8,358 bases of DNA, taken from positions 1 to 8,358 of the forward strand of contig JAMONQ010000131.1 of the NCBI GenBank assembly GCA_027065635.1, read 5' to 3'. Under the pieces are notes generated by a model. It was not told the DNA's origin. It worked only from the letters and a program-made list of their open reading frames with translations, and did no database searches. Origin of the DNA: Campylobacterales bacterium (GTDB lineage: Bacteria; Campylobacterota; Campylobacteria; Campylobacterales; Hydrogenimonadaceae). The stretch's first letter is position 1. Each line of letters starts with the position of its first letter. The translations under genes were made by a program, and so were the position numbers. Positions 1-5,501 of this stretch are shown here, piece by piece.

Positions 1-101
1 TCGAGATGAAGCAGTGGGCCGAGAACAAGATCATAGTGAGATTCTGGATCATAGCCTTCATAGCGAACCTCGTCGCACTGATCACTCTGAAGATAAGATA
101 A
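1..101 (+). CDS. mraY: MraY, phospho-N-acetylmuramoyl-pentapeptide transferase (3' end only)
   Basis: Only the last 32 residues are visible, from the codon at 3-5 to the TAA at 99-101. MraY is the integral membrane enzyme that transfers phospho-MurNAc-pentapeptide from UDP to undecaprenyl phosphate, making lipid I. The visible tail has the family's C-terminal signature: a charged stretch beginning EMKQWAEN (the end of the usual HHHFE-x-KGW region), then VRFWIIAFIANLVALITL, a hydrophobic final transmembrane helix, and a short basic end (KIR). The stop overlaps the murD start by one base (TAATG), so the two genes are almost certainly one operon with coupled translation. The call rests on a short fragment but is strengthened by murD following directly. 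Confidence 0.88.
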   Translation, partial: EMKQWAENKIIVRFWIIAFIANLVALITLKIR

Positions 102-1357
102 TGGCGCTTACACTTTTCGGATACGGTAAAACGACCAAAGCCATAGCCAAACGGTTCGGTCCCGCCACCTTCTTTGACGACAAGATTACGGTCCCGCACA
201 AAGACAGGGAAGGAAATCTTCTGCTTCCACCTTCTCTCTTCGATCCGGACAGGAGCGAAATAGAGATACCGAGCCCCGGTATCCCGCCATCAAACCCCCT
301 TATAAAAGCGGCGAAAAACCTGATAAGCGAATACGACCTCTTTCTGTCGGACATATACAAAGAGCGTATTGAAAAAAGCTCTCTTGATCAGCGACAATCC
401 ATCGGTGAACGAAAACCCTATACCGTTTGGATCAGCGGTACAAACGGAAAGACCACGACAACCAGGATGACAACCCACCTGCTCTCCAAACGCGGAGCGG
501 TCTGCGGCGGAAACATAGGAACCCCGCTGGCCGAACTCGATCCCGCCGCTCCCATATGGGTGCTGGAGACGAGCTCTTTTACACTCCACTACACAAAATA
601 CGCCAAACCGGATCTCTATCTGCTGCTGCCGGTAACGCCCGATCATCTCGGCTGGCACAAGGGTGAAGAGGGATATATAGCAGACAAGCTCAAACCGCTC
701 AGCTCGATGCGAGAAGGTGAAGCGATACTACTGCCCGAAAAGTTCGCAAATACCCCGACGCACGGCTTCAAGATCCCGTACGGCGACGAAGAGAAGCTGG
801 CCGACTACTTCGGTATCGATCTATCCAGAATCGCTTTTGAAGGAGCCTTTTTGCTCGATGCGCTGCTTGCGCTTTGCGTTACGAAGATACTCTTTGACGA
901 GATAGATTATGAAGCGATCAACTCATTCAGAGTCGATCCCCATCGACAGGAGCGTATCGTAGACTCCAGAGGCAGGATCTGGATCAACGATTCGAAGGCT
1001 ACCAATATCGACGCAACGATCCAGGCTCTCAAGCCGCACAAAGAGAAAAAGATCCTGCTCATTCTCGGCGGTGACGACAAGGGGATAGATCCGGCCCCGC
1101 TGATTGATCTGCTTACCGGTTACGATACGAAGATATTTGCCATAGGCTCCAACGCCAAAAAACTGTGCGATATGGCAAAAGAGCGAAACATACCCTTTTT
1201 ACTGTGTGAAACACTCGATCGCGCCGTATCTGCGGTGGACAAAGAGCACACGCAAGAGAGTGTGGCACTCCTCTCGCCGGCGGCGGCGAGTCTCGACCAG
1301 TTCGACTCCTACAGCCAAAGAGGCGAAATCTTCAAAAATTTAATCAGCGGACTTTAA
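101..1357 (+). CDS. murD: MurD, UDP-N-acetylmuramoyl-L-alanine--D-glutamate ligase
   Basis: This is the cytoplasmic ATP-dependent ligase that adds D-glutamate to UDP-MurNAc-L-Ala. The predicted protein is 418 aa, slightly shorter than the E. coli enzyme. The Mur ligase P-loop GTNGKTTT is at residues 113-120, ETSSF at 156-160, a DHLGWH metal/ATP-site motif at 181-186, and the lysine expected to be carbamylated at K196 in IADKLK. The C-terminal domain has DSKATN at 297-302 and LSPAAASLDQFDSYSQRG at 391-408. The N-terminal UDP-binding domain is compact and opens with LFGYGKTTKAIA. The frame is open upstream to 14, but those codons overlap mraY and encode nothing MurD-like; the ATG at 101 overlaps the mraY stop and gives the family N-terminus. 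An oddity is proline (P177) where many MurDs have Asn before the DHL motif. Confidence 0.95.
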   Translation: MALTLFGYGKTTKAIAKRFGPATFFDDKITVPHKDREGNLLLPPSLFDPDRSEIEIPSPGIPPSNPLIKAAKNLISEYDLFLSDIYKERIEKSSLDQRQSIGERKPYTVWISGTNGKTTTTRMTTHLLSKRGAVCGGNIGTPLAELDPAAPIWVLETSSFTLHYTKYAKPDLYLLLPVTPDHLGWHKGEEGYIADKLKPLSSMREGEAILLPEKFANTPTHGFKIPYGDEEKLADYFGIDLSRIAFEGAFLLDALLALCVTKILFDEIDYEAINSFRVDPHRQERIVDSRGRIWINDSKATNIDATIQALKPHKEKKILLILGGDDKGIDPAPLIDLLTGYDTKIFAIGSNAKKLCDMAKERNIPFLLCETLDRAVSAVDKEHTQESVALLSPAAASLDQFDSYSQRGEIFKNLISGL

Positions 1358-1369
1358 GGGGATTTCTCA

Positions 1370-1375
1370 TATAAT
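1370..1375 (+). promoter_or_regulatory. -10 box of the tRNA-Phe promoter
   Basis: A perfect TATAAT lies 18 bases upstream of the tRNA and just after the murD stop at 1357. No convincing -35 hexamer is visible, since the upstream sequence is murD coding sequence. A start near 1382 would give a short 5' leader removed during tRNA processing. Confidence 0.65.
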
Positions 1376-1393
1376 TTCGACCACTCAAACGGC

Positions 1394-1469
1394 GGCCAGA
1401 TAGCTCAGTCGGTAGAGCAGCAGACTGAAAATCTGCGTGTCGGCAGTTCGATTCTGCCTCTGGCCACCA
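1394..1469 (+). tRNA. tRNA-Phe (anticodon GAA)
   Basis: This is a 76-nt cloverleaf with the CCA end encoded. The acceptor stem GGCCAGA (1394-1400) pairs perfectly with TCTGGCC (1459-1465), the discriminator base is A (1466) and CCA is 1467-1469. The D arm begins at TAGCTCAG. The anticodon stem GCAGA/TCTGC (1420-1424 / 1432-1436) encloses the loop CTGAAAA, with GAA at 1427-1429 in position 34-36. The T arm is GGCAG-TTCGATT-CTGCC. It decodes phenylalanine codons UUU and UUC. It lies between murD and the 3' end of a convergent gene. The promoter suggests independent transcription, although read-through from murD is possible because no terminator separates them. Confidence 0.97.
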
Positions 1470-1526
1470 CTTCGACACTTTCTCTCTTCAGAGTCAAATC
1501 AGACTGAGAAACGATTCCCAAAAACA

Positions 1527-2435
1527 TTAATCATCCGCGGCTATACGATCGTACGCACTATCCAAGGAGTCGAAAACTCCCTTCGCATAGAGCCAGAGCG
1601 CAGCGTTCAGTCTGGCGACTCCCATTAGCTCCGAGGACGGATTTTCAAGCATCCCGAGCCCCTCTTCCCTCTCGATCCGTTCGAAGGATTTCCTGTAGGT
1701 TATGCCGTAGGATGCGGAGTCTATCGCAAACTCGGTAGTATCGCCGTTTTCATAAACCCAAACGCGACACTTTCCAAAAATCTCGGGGGTTCCTTCGTTC
1801 CCTTTCACAATGACGAGCCTTCTGTATCTCTCACCGAAAATTTCGATATATTTTTTGACATACGGCTTGTGAAAGACGCCGATCAGAGCCGTATCGCACC
1901 CTGCGATCCCGGGAAGTCTCTCTATGGTATTGAGCCCGGTTCTTATGCCGAGTGCCCGTCTTATCGGAGTGAGTGCGGCGAGTTTCGGATTGTAGAGACT
2001 TCTATCCATGTAGCGCAGGTTGGCCGGAGTGCTCACACTCTCCACTACATCCTTGACCGTCGCACCCCCCTTTGCCGGCTGCAGCGCGCCGCCGTTGACA
2101 ACGACATTGATGCCGAAGGGCTCTACCATCCCGGCCGCAAGCGGAAAGATATACGGGTTGTCCGCTTTTCCGTCGAAGGGGTACCCAAGCTCCAGACCAT
2201 TTTCTACCGGAAAGGTTTCACTCGTCTCGTCTATTGCCTCCAAAGCCGCCCGAAACTCCTCTACGCTTTCCGGTTTCAGCCTCCAGCCCAGCAAGAATGC
2301 GGCCGTCTGTTCAGGCGAAGCCGAACCGTTTAGCATCCGGTGCATCGCATCCCGCATCTCCTCGTAGGTGAGGTCCCTGTTGTGCTTGGCACCTGTTCCG
2401 ACACACTTTATATAGTCTATGAAAGGTCGATCCAT
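1527..2435 (-). CDS. TrpD2-like (YbiB-type) glycosyltransferase family 3 protein
   Basis: This 302-aa protein has the fold signature of anthranilate phosphoribosyltransferase: a helical N-terminal domain (EEMRDAMHRMLNGSASPEQTAAFLLGWRLK, about residues 25-54) and a Rossmann-like C-terminal domain. PIRRALGIRTGLN (157-169) matches the TrpD PxRRxLGxRTxFN motif, and VKGNEGTPEIF (210-220) sits where TrpD has its HGxDGxDEI motif. The TrpD GTGGD phosphoribosyl-diphosphate loop is absent; the equivalent region reads GYPFDGKADNPYIFPLAAG. This pattern fits the TrpD2 group, whose E. coli member YbiB is a LexA-controlled nucleic-acid-binding protein rather than a tryptophan enzyme, so a role in tryptophan synthesis is unlikely and none of its neighbours are trp genes. 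The ATG at 2435 is preceded by GGAAG at nine bases; an in-frame TTG one codon upstream (2438) is the alternative start. Confidence 0.8.
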   Translation of the reverse strand: MDRPFIDYIKCVGTGAKHNRDLTYEEMRDAMHRMLNGSASPEQTAAFLLGWRLKPESVEEFRAALEAIDETSETFPVENGLELGYPFDGKADNPYIFPLAAGMVEPFGINVVVNGGALQPAKGGATVKDVVESVSTPANLRYMDRSLYNPKLAALTPIRRALGIRTGLNTIERLPGIAGCDTALIGVFHKPYVKKYIEIFGERYRRLVIVKGNEGTPEIFGKCRVWVYENGDTTEFAIDSASYGITYRKSFERIEREEGLGMLENPSSELMGVARLNAALWLYAKGVFDSLDSAYDRIAADD

Positions 2436-2463
2436 CAATTATCGCTTCCAATAAAGAATCGGC

Positions 2464-2483
2464 CAAAGCCCACAGAGGCTTTG
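2464..2483 (-). other. Hairpin between htpX and the TrpD2-like gene
   Basis: CAAAGCC-(6 nt)-GGCTTTG forms a perfect 7-bp stem between the htpX stop (2520) and the next gene's start. On the minus strand it is followed by a weak T-rich run (TTCTTTATT) after a 6-base gap, so it could be a poor htpX terminator or a structure in the next gene's 5' leader. It is not a canonical intrinsic terminator. Confidence 0.45.
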
Positions 2484-2501
2484 ACGCTGTAAGAGTACGC
2501 G

Positions 2502-2507
2502 ATTATA
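2502..2507 (-). promoter_or_regulatory. -10 box for the TrpD2-like gene
   Basis: On the minus strand a perfect TATAAT, preceded by TG, starts 13 bases after the htpX stop. No -35 is evident. Initiation near 2495 would give a leader of about 60 nt that contains the 2464-2483 hairpin, so this gene may be transcribed independently of htpX. Confidence 0.5.
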
Positions 2508-2519
2508 CACTAACCGTAA

Positions 2520-3380
2520 TTAATAGCTTCCCATTTCACGTCTCATCGCTTCAAGACGCTCGATACGCTGTTCGGTCGTCGGATGGGTTCTAAAGAGGTT
2601 CGCGAAGCTGAAATCCTTGCCCGTAAACGGATTGACTATGAACATATGAGCAGTCTCCGGTGTAGCCTCCGGCAAAATCGCTCGCCTATTGTAGTTTTCG
2701 AGCTTCAAAAGCGCACTCGCAAGCCACTCCGGATGACCGGTAAGACGGGCGGCTCCGGCGTCCGCTTCAAACTCCCGGCTTCTGCTCACCGCCATCTGGA
2801 TAATTCCTGCGGCAAGCGGCAGGATGATCGACATTATCAGCATCAAAATCGGATTTGGAGAGTTGCTGTCTCTTCCGCCTCCGAAAATCGCGCCAAACTG
2901 CATGATATTCGCTATCCATGCGATCGCACCGGCAATTGTGGCGGCTATCGTTCCGATAAGTATGTCGTAGTGTCTTATATGGCTCAGCTCGTGCGCTATT
3001 ACCGCTTCGACCTCCTCCTCATCGAGCAGATCCAAAAGCCCTTCCGTTACGGCTACCGCCGCATGGCTCGGGTTTCTTCCCGTAGCAAAGGCGTTTGGAA
3101 CCTGTTCGGGTATGATATAGACTTTCGGCATCGGAATGCCGGCTCTTTCGGTGAGTCTTTTTACGATAGCAAGAAGTCCCGGCGCACTCCTTTCGTCAAC
3201 TTCGACCGCATGGTAGTGTCTTAGTACCAGCTTGTCGGAGTAAAAATATGAAAAGAAGTTCATGACACCAGCTATCGCAAGGGCTATGAGCATTCCGCTT
3301 TGGCCGCCGAATATCCCTCCCACCCAGACCATGAGGAGGGTCATAAGTGTCAAAAGTATAACTGTTTTTACCGCTTCCAT
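2520..3380 (-). CDS. htpX: HtpX, membrane zinc metalloprotease (M48B family)
   Basis: HtpX is an inner-membrane heat-shock protease that degrades misfolded membrane proteins. The predicted protein is 286 aa. It has two N-terminal transmembrane segments (about residues 5-25 and 28-47), the zinc motif HELSH at 130-134, two further hydrophobic segments (about 141-161 and 177-198), and SREFEAD at 201-207, whose first Glu (E203) is the expected third zinc ligand. The end, HPTTEQRIERLEAM, is a typical M48B C-terminus. The frame opens at a TTG six codons upstream (3398), but the ATG at 3380 is preceded by AAGGA eight bases away and gives the usual N-terminus, so I chose it. It has its own promoter and an operator-like palindrome, and follows the ribA-rsmG block in the same direction. 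Confidence 0.95.
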   Translation of the reverse strand: MEAVKTVILLTLMTLLMVWVGGIFGGQSGMLIALAIAGVMNFFSYFYSDKLVLRHYHAVEVDERSAPGLLAIVKRLTERAGIPMPKVYIIPEQVPNAFATGRNPSHAAVAVTEGLLDLLDEEEVEAVIAHELSHIRHYDILIGTIAATIAGAIAWIANIMQFGAIFGGGRDSNSPNPILMLIMSIILPLAAGIIQMAVSRSREFEADAGAARLTGHPEWLASALLKLENYNRRAILPEATPETAHMFIVNPFTGKDFSFANLFRTHPTTEQRIERLEAMRREMGSY

Positions 3381-3399
3381 GGTTAGATTCCTTTTCAAG

Positions 3400-3420
3400 T
3401 TTTAGTGTTAATGACTAAAG
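3400..3420 (-). promoter_or_regulatory. Operator-like inverted repeat over the htpX transcription start (HAIR-like)
   Basis: On the minus strand TTTAGT-(7 nt)-ACTAAA is a perfect 6-bp inverted repeat. It overlaps the last base of the -10 box and covers the predicted start near 3412, the position of a classical repressor site. A further half-site of the same sequence lies at 3424-3428, exactly 10 bp (one helical turn) from that at 3414-3418. With flanking bases it reads CTTTAGT-N7-ACTAAAA, which resembles the HspR operator HAIR (CTTGAGT-N7-ACTCAAG, from memory) at 11 of 14 arm positions with the same spacing. Assigning HspR is inference. Confidence 0.5.
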
Positions 3421-3447
3421 TATACTAACAAAATAATATAAAGTCAA
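3419..3447 (-). promoter_or_regulatory. htpX promoter (-35 and -10)
   Basis: On the minus strand TTGACT (3447-3442) is separated by exactly 17 bp from TATACT (3424-3419), a near-consensus housekeeping sigma-factor promoter. It is the only promoter in the window with a convincing -35. The predicted start is near 3412, giving a 5' leader of about 32 nt. Confidence 0.75.
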
Positions 3448-3486
3448 GGTTTTTTTAAGAATTTAAAGGAGTCGGCAAAGTTGACT

Positions 3487-3870
3487 TCAAGCAATGACGG
3501 CCTCTTTGAAAATCACACCGTCGATCCCCTCTTCGGCGACTGCTTCGAGTTCGTTTTCATCGTTCACGGGAACGACTATCTTCGCATCAAACAGGTAGTT
3601 TTCAGCTATCTTCTGAATAGAAGGGGCCAGTTCGAAAGAGCATAGTATATACTCGGCATTGAGGGCATTGGCAAAAAGCGCCTCCTTTAAAGACTCCGCT
3701 GTTACCGCATACCTGAGCCCGTTTTCATAGCAGTGTCTGGCGATCTCTTTCGATTCGCCGAAAGGCCCCAGCAGCAGTGTCGAACCTGCCGGGGTATTTT
3801 CGATCTCTTCAATGCCGTCTACATAATAAAGCGGTCTAAACGGTATATCCTCGTGGCCTATTATGATCAT
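3487..3870 (-). CDS. Conserved hypothetical protein, 127 aa, in the ribA-rsmG operon
   Basis: I do not recognise a characterised family. The protein is soluble with alternating strands and helices: MIIIGHEDIPF opens it, then a strand STLLLGPF (30-37), helix KEIARHCYENG (41-51), strand LRYAVT (52-57), helix SLKEALFANAL (60-70), strand AEYILCS (72-78), helix LAPSIQKIAENYLF (81-94), strand AKIVVPV (96-102), and a final helix-strand ending GIDGVIF. The (beta/alpha) rhythm and the closing GIDGVIF resemble part of a TIM barrel; no catalytic residues are apparent. Its ATG at 3870 shares its A with the TGA of the upstream gene (TGATG), implying coupled translation. The longer frame to 3954 would add a basic segment lying inside the previous gene. 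No function is proposed. Confidence 0.8.
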   Translation of the reverse strand: MIIIGHEDIPFRPLYYVDGIEEIENTPAGSTLLLGPFGESKEIARHCYENGLRYAVTAESLKEALFANALNAEYILCSFELAPSIQKIAENYLFDAKIVVPVNDENELEAVAEEGIDGVIFKEAVIA

Positions 3871-4106
3871 CACTTCACCCCCGCGCAGCTTTTGGTACAG
3901 AAATATTTTCCGTCGACGATGATAGCCTCTTTGGAGCTTACGAAAGTGCCGCACTTTTCACACTCGAGCATGATCTCTTCGTCGAGTCCCGGCTTTTTCG
4001 CCTCGGCTTCCGCACGCTCCTTGCGACTCTTTTTGACGGCCGGCTTCTTTATCAAAAAGAAGTAGACTGCGGCTATTACGGCGACGGTCAGAATGATCTT
4101 CAGCAT
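3870..4106 (-). CDS. Small membrane-anchored zinc-ribbon protein (PP0621-like)
   Basis: This is a 78-aa protein with one N-terminal transmembrane helix (ILTVAVIAAVYFFLI, residues 5-19), a highly charged Lys/Arg/Glu linker (20-45), and a C-terminal treble-clef-like motif with C49-x2-C52 and C70-x3-C74 around GTFVSSKEAIIVDGKYF. The layout matches the small PP0621-type proteins (one TM helix, then CxxCG...EA...G..YC). The function is unknown; the domain should bind zinc and lie in the cytoplasm by the positive-inside rule. The ATG at 4106 is preceded by AGGAAG seven bases away and overlaps the rsmG stop (ATGCTGA), so I chose it over a GTG seven codons upstream. It overlaps the next gene by one base. 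Confidence 0.8.
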   Translation of the reverse strand: MLKIILTVAVIAAVYFFLIKKPAVKKSRKERAEAEAKKPGLDEEIMLECEKCGTFVSSKEAIIVDGKYFCTKSCAGVK

Positions 4107-4696
4107 TTTATGGCTTCCTTTATCCACAGGTAGTTGCGTTTTTTGTGCGAAACGATCTCGATATTACAGCGATCGAGCCCATCTACCTCTTTGTATACCT
4201 GCTCCCCCTTGTAAAAGAGAAGCTCCGTATTCTCCCCTATAAACGGACGGCTCCACTCGATGAGACTCGACGTATCCGCAACAGCTCTGGAGGTTATGAG
4301 GTCGTAGGGCTTCACATCCAGCTGCTCGACCCTCACCGCTTCCACCTTTACATTTTCAAGGTCGAGCCTCCTTGTGACATGTCGAAGGAATGCCGCCCGC
4401 TTTTTTAGAGGTTCACAAAGAGTACACTCCGTCCTGTGCAGAGCAATGGCAAGCACCATTCCGGGAAAACCGGCTCCGGTGCCTATATCCAGCAGGGTAT
4501 CGACCGGGGATAGAAATCCGAGCGGCCGTAGCGAATCCGCAATCTGCTCCTCTATCGCCTCTTTACTCCTGGCTCCGGTGAGGTTGTGGACCCTGTTCCA
4601 TGCCAAAAGCTCCTGTACAAAACGCTTGAGCTTTTCGACACACTCCGGATCCGTCGCTACTTCGGAGCGCTCTAAGACTTCATATATCTCTCTCAC
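4100..4696 (-). CDS. rsmG: RsmG, 16S rRNA (guanine-N7)-methyltransferase
   Basis: RsmG (formerly GidB) is the S-adenosylmethionine-dependent enzyme that methylates N7 of G527 (E. coli numbering) in the 530 loop of 16S rRNA; its loss gives low-level streptomycin resistance in several bacteria. The 198-aa protein begins with the family helix and LLAWNRVHNLTGARS (30-44), followed by the AdoMet-binding loop LLDIGTGAGFPGMVLAI (68-84), a CEPLKKRAAFL segment (94-104), and LITSRAVAD (133-141). The start is a GTG at 4696 with only a weak purine-rich sequence before it, and no in-frame ATG is nearby. It lies 23 bp after ribA and overlaps the next gene by seven bases. Confidence 0.95.
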   Translation of the reverse strand: MREIYEVLERSEVATDPECVEKLKRFVQELLAWNRVHNLTGARSKEAIEEQIADSLRPLGFLSPVDTLLDIGTGAGFPGMVLAIALHRTECTLCEPLKKRAAFLRHVTRRLDLENVKVEAVRVEQLDVKPYDLITSRAVADTSSLIEWSRPFIGENTELLFYKGEQVYKEVDGLDRCNIEIVSHKKRNYLWIKEAIKC

Positions 4697-4719
4697 TTCT
4701 GTCTCTTTGTTCGCTTCAT

Positions 4720-5298
4720 CTAAAGAAGGTGCCCCATCTTGCTCTTTTTCGTTTCGAGATAGGCTTCGTTGTGCGGATTCGACTCCACCACGATCGGTAG
4801 CCTCTCGACTATCTGAACACCTTTGAGACTCTCTATCTTTTTCGGGTTGTTTGTCAGAAGGCGTATCTTTTTTATATCGTAGTGAAAAAGAATCCTCTCC
4901 ACCATCTCGTAGGTGCGCTCGTCCGAGCCGAAACCGAGCTGATGGTTGGCCGCTACCGTATCGAGTCCCCTGTCCTGCAGGGCGTAGGCGTTTACTTTGT
5001 TGAGCAGTCCGATATTTCTACCCTCCTGCCGCAGGTATATCACCATACCCCCCTGACTCTGAATCATATGAAGCGCAAACTCCAGCTGCTCTCCGCAGTC
5101 ACACTTCCTGCTTCCAAGGGCATCGCCGGTAAGACACTCCGAATGGACTCTGACTACCGGAGTCTCCGGAAGCGGATCCGTAAATATGGCCAGGTGCTCC
5201 TTGAAGCATCCGCTCTGCATTATCTCCTTGAAGGCCTGGATCCTGAAAAGTCCAAACTTCGTAGGAAGGTTGGCGACATCGGAGATTTCAACGTTCAT
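4720..5298 (-). CDS. ribA: RibA, GTP cyclohydrolase II
   Basis: RibA opens the imidazole ring of GTP to start riboflavin synthesis, releasing formate and pyrophosphate. The 192-aa protein is a stand-alone GTP cyclohydrolase II, not fused to the RibB domain. Zinc ligands C55, C66 and C68 lie in RVHSECLTGDALGSRKCDCGEQL (50-72), YLRQEGRNIGL is at 88-98, the substrate-site tyrosine in KVNAYALQDRGLD (101-113) and the catalytic Asp/Arg pair in GFGSDERTY (122-130), and TNNPKKIESL (149-158) closes the core. The common YLRQEGRGIGL has Asn for the second Gly here (N95). The ATG at 5298 is preceded by GAGGA about ten bases away. It heads the leftward operon and faces away from hemB across a structured 203-bp region. 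Confidence 0.96.
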   Translation of the reverse strand: MNVEISDVANLPTKFGLFRIQAFKEIMQSGCFKEHLAIFTDPLPETPVVRVHSECLTGDALGSRKCDCGEQLEFALHMIQSQGGMVIYLRQEGRNIGLLNKVNAYALQDRGLDTVAANHQLGFGSDERTYEMVERILFHYDIKKIRLLTNNPKKIESLKGVQIVERLPIVVESNPHNEAYLETKKSKMGHLL

Positions 5299-5319
5299 TC
5301 GTTACTTTTCCTCAACTTT

Positions 5320-5328
5320 TGGTAAAAT
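5320..5328 (+). promoter_or_regulatory. Possible extended -10 promoter for hemB
   Basis: TGGTAAAAT reads as an extended -10 (TG-N-TAAAAT), located just outside the ribA start codon. Initiation near 5335 would give hemB a leader of roughly 167 nt running through the 5347-5463 inverted repeat. No -35 is visible. An alternative -10 closer to hemB, in the AT-rich run at 5475-5488, cannot be excluded. Confidence 0.4.
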
Positions 5329-5346
5329 ACTGGCTTTACATTAATC

Positions 5347-5463
5347 TGAACCCTCTAAAAACCTCCAGATCCGAAAACTCCGCAACGGAGGAAGCGAAGC
5401 GCTCGAAGCTTCGAAGCTCTCACCGTGAAGCCGTTTGGGGCGAGAGGTTTTTTGGAGAGTTCA
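5347..5463. repeat. Imperfect long inverted repeat with internal hairpins in the ribA-hemB intergenic region
   Basis: The left arm (5347-5366) and the reverse complement of the right arm (5443-5463) both read TGAACYCTCYAAAAA(A)CCTCY, with three transition differences and a one-base gap. Inside are CTCCG-CAA-CGGAG (5379-5391), four GAAGC copies between 5391 and 5417, and the 12-bp palindrome AGCTTCGAAGCT (5407-5418). In minus-strand RNA two of the three arm differences become G-U pairs and only one is a mismatch, whereas plus-strand RNA has two mismatches, so the fold slightly favours a ribA leader. I see no match to the FMN riboswitch. It could be a structured leader RNA, a divergent operator region or a decayed small repeat element. 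Confidence 0.6.
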
Positions 5464-5474
5464 ATCAGAGTGCG

Positions 5475-5483
5475 ATTATATCA
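5475..5483 (-). promoter_or_regulatory. Possible extended -10 promoter for ribA
   Basis: On the minus strand TGATATAAT is a perfect extended -10 (TG-N-TATAAT) lying just outside the hemB start codon at 5502. Initiation near 5468 would place the whole inverted repeat in a ribA leader of about 170 nt. The match is good but the site also falls in AT-rich sequence. Confidence 0.5.
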
Positions 5484-5501
5484 TACTGCAAAGGGCTGGC
5501 C

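Noticed and set aside
1479..1511. Hairpin TTTCTC/GAGAAA with inner AGTC/GACT after the tRNA
   Set aside because: It needs a 7-nt bulge, has no T-run on either strand, and is not convincing as a terminator for the tRNA or the convergent gene.
1869..2367. Long plus-strand frames opposite the TrpD2-like gene, and similar antisense frames opposite hemB, argF and murD
   Set aside because: They are shadows of well-supported genes, have arginine/serine-rich low-quality translations and no recognisable domains.
3381..3398. TTG start for htpX six codons upstream
   Set aside because: The ATG at 3380 has AAGGA at good spacing, and that site lies inside the would-be extension.
3470..3486. Hairpin AGTCGGC-AAA-GTTGACT just after the 127-aa gene
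   Set aside because: It pairs well only in plus-strand RNA, whereas the genes here are on the minus strand, and no T-run follows. It is not a usable terminator.
3871..3954. Longer start for the 127-aa hypothetical gene
   Set aside because: The extra 28 residues are fully within the zinc-ribbon gene, and the ATG at 3870 overlaps that gene's stop in the TGATG arrangement.
5319..5501. In-frame 61-codon upstream extension of hemB starting from a TTG
   Set aside because: It lies in the structured intergenic region, has no ribosome binding site, and the HemB family N-terminus (MFTRFRRKR) begins at 5502 behind AAAGGG.
5299..5501. FMN riboswitch upstream of ribA
   Set aside because: Neither strand shows the conserved RFN blocks, such as the GGGG-rich first stem with GUGAAA or the later GACAG segment.
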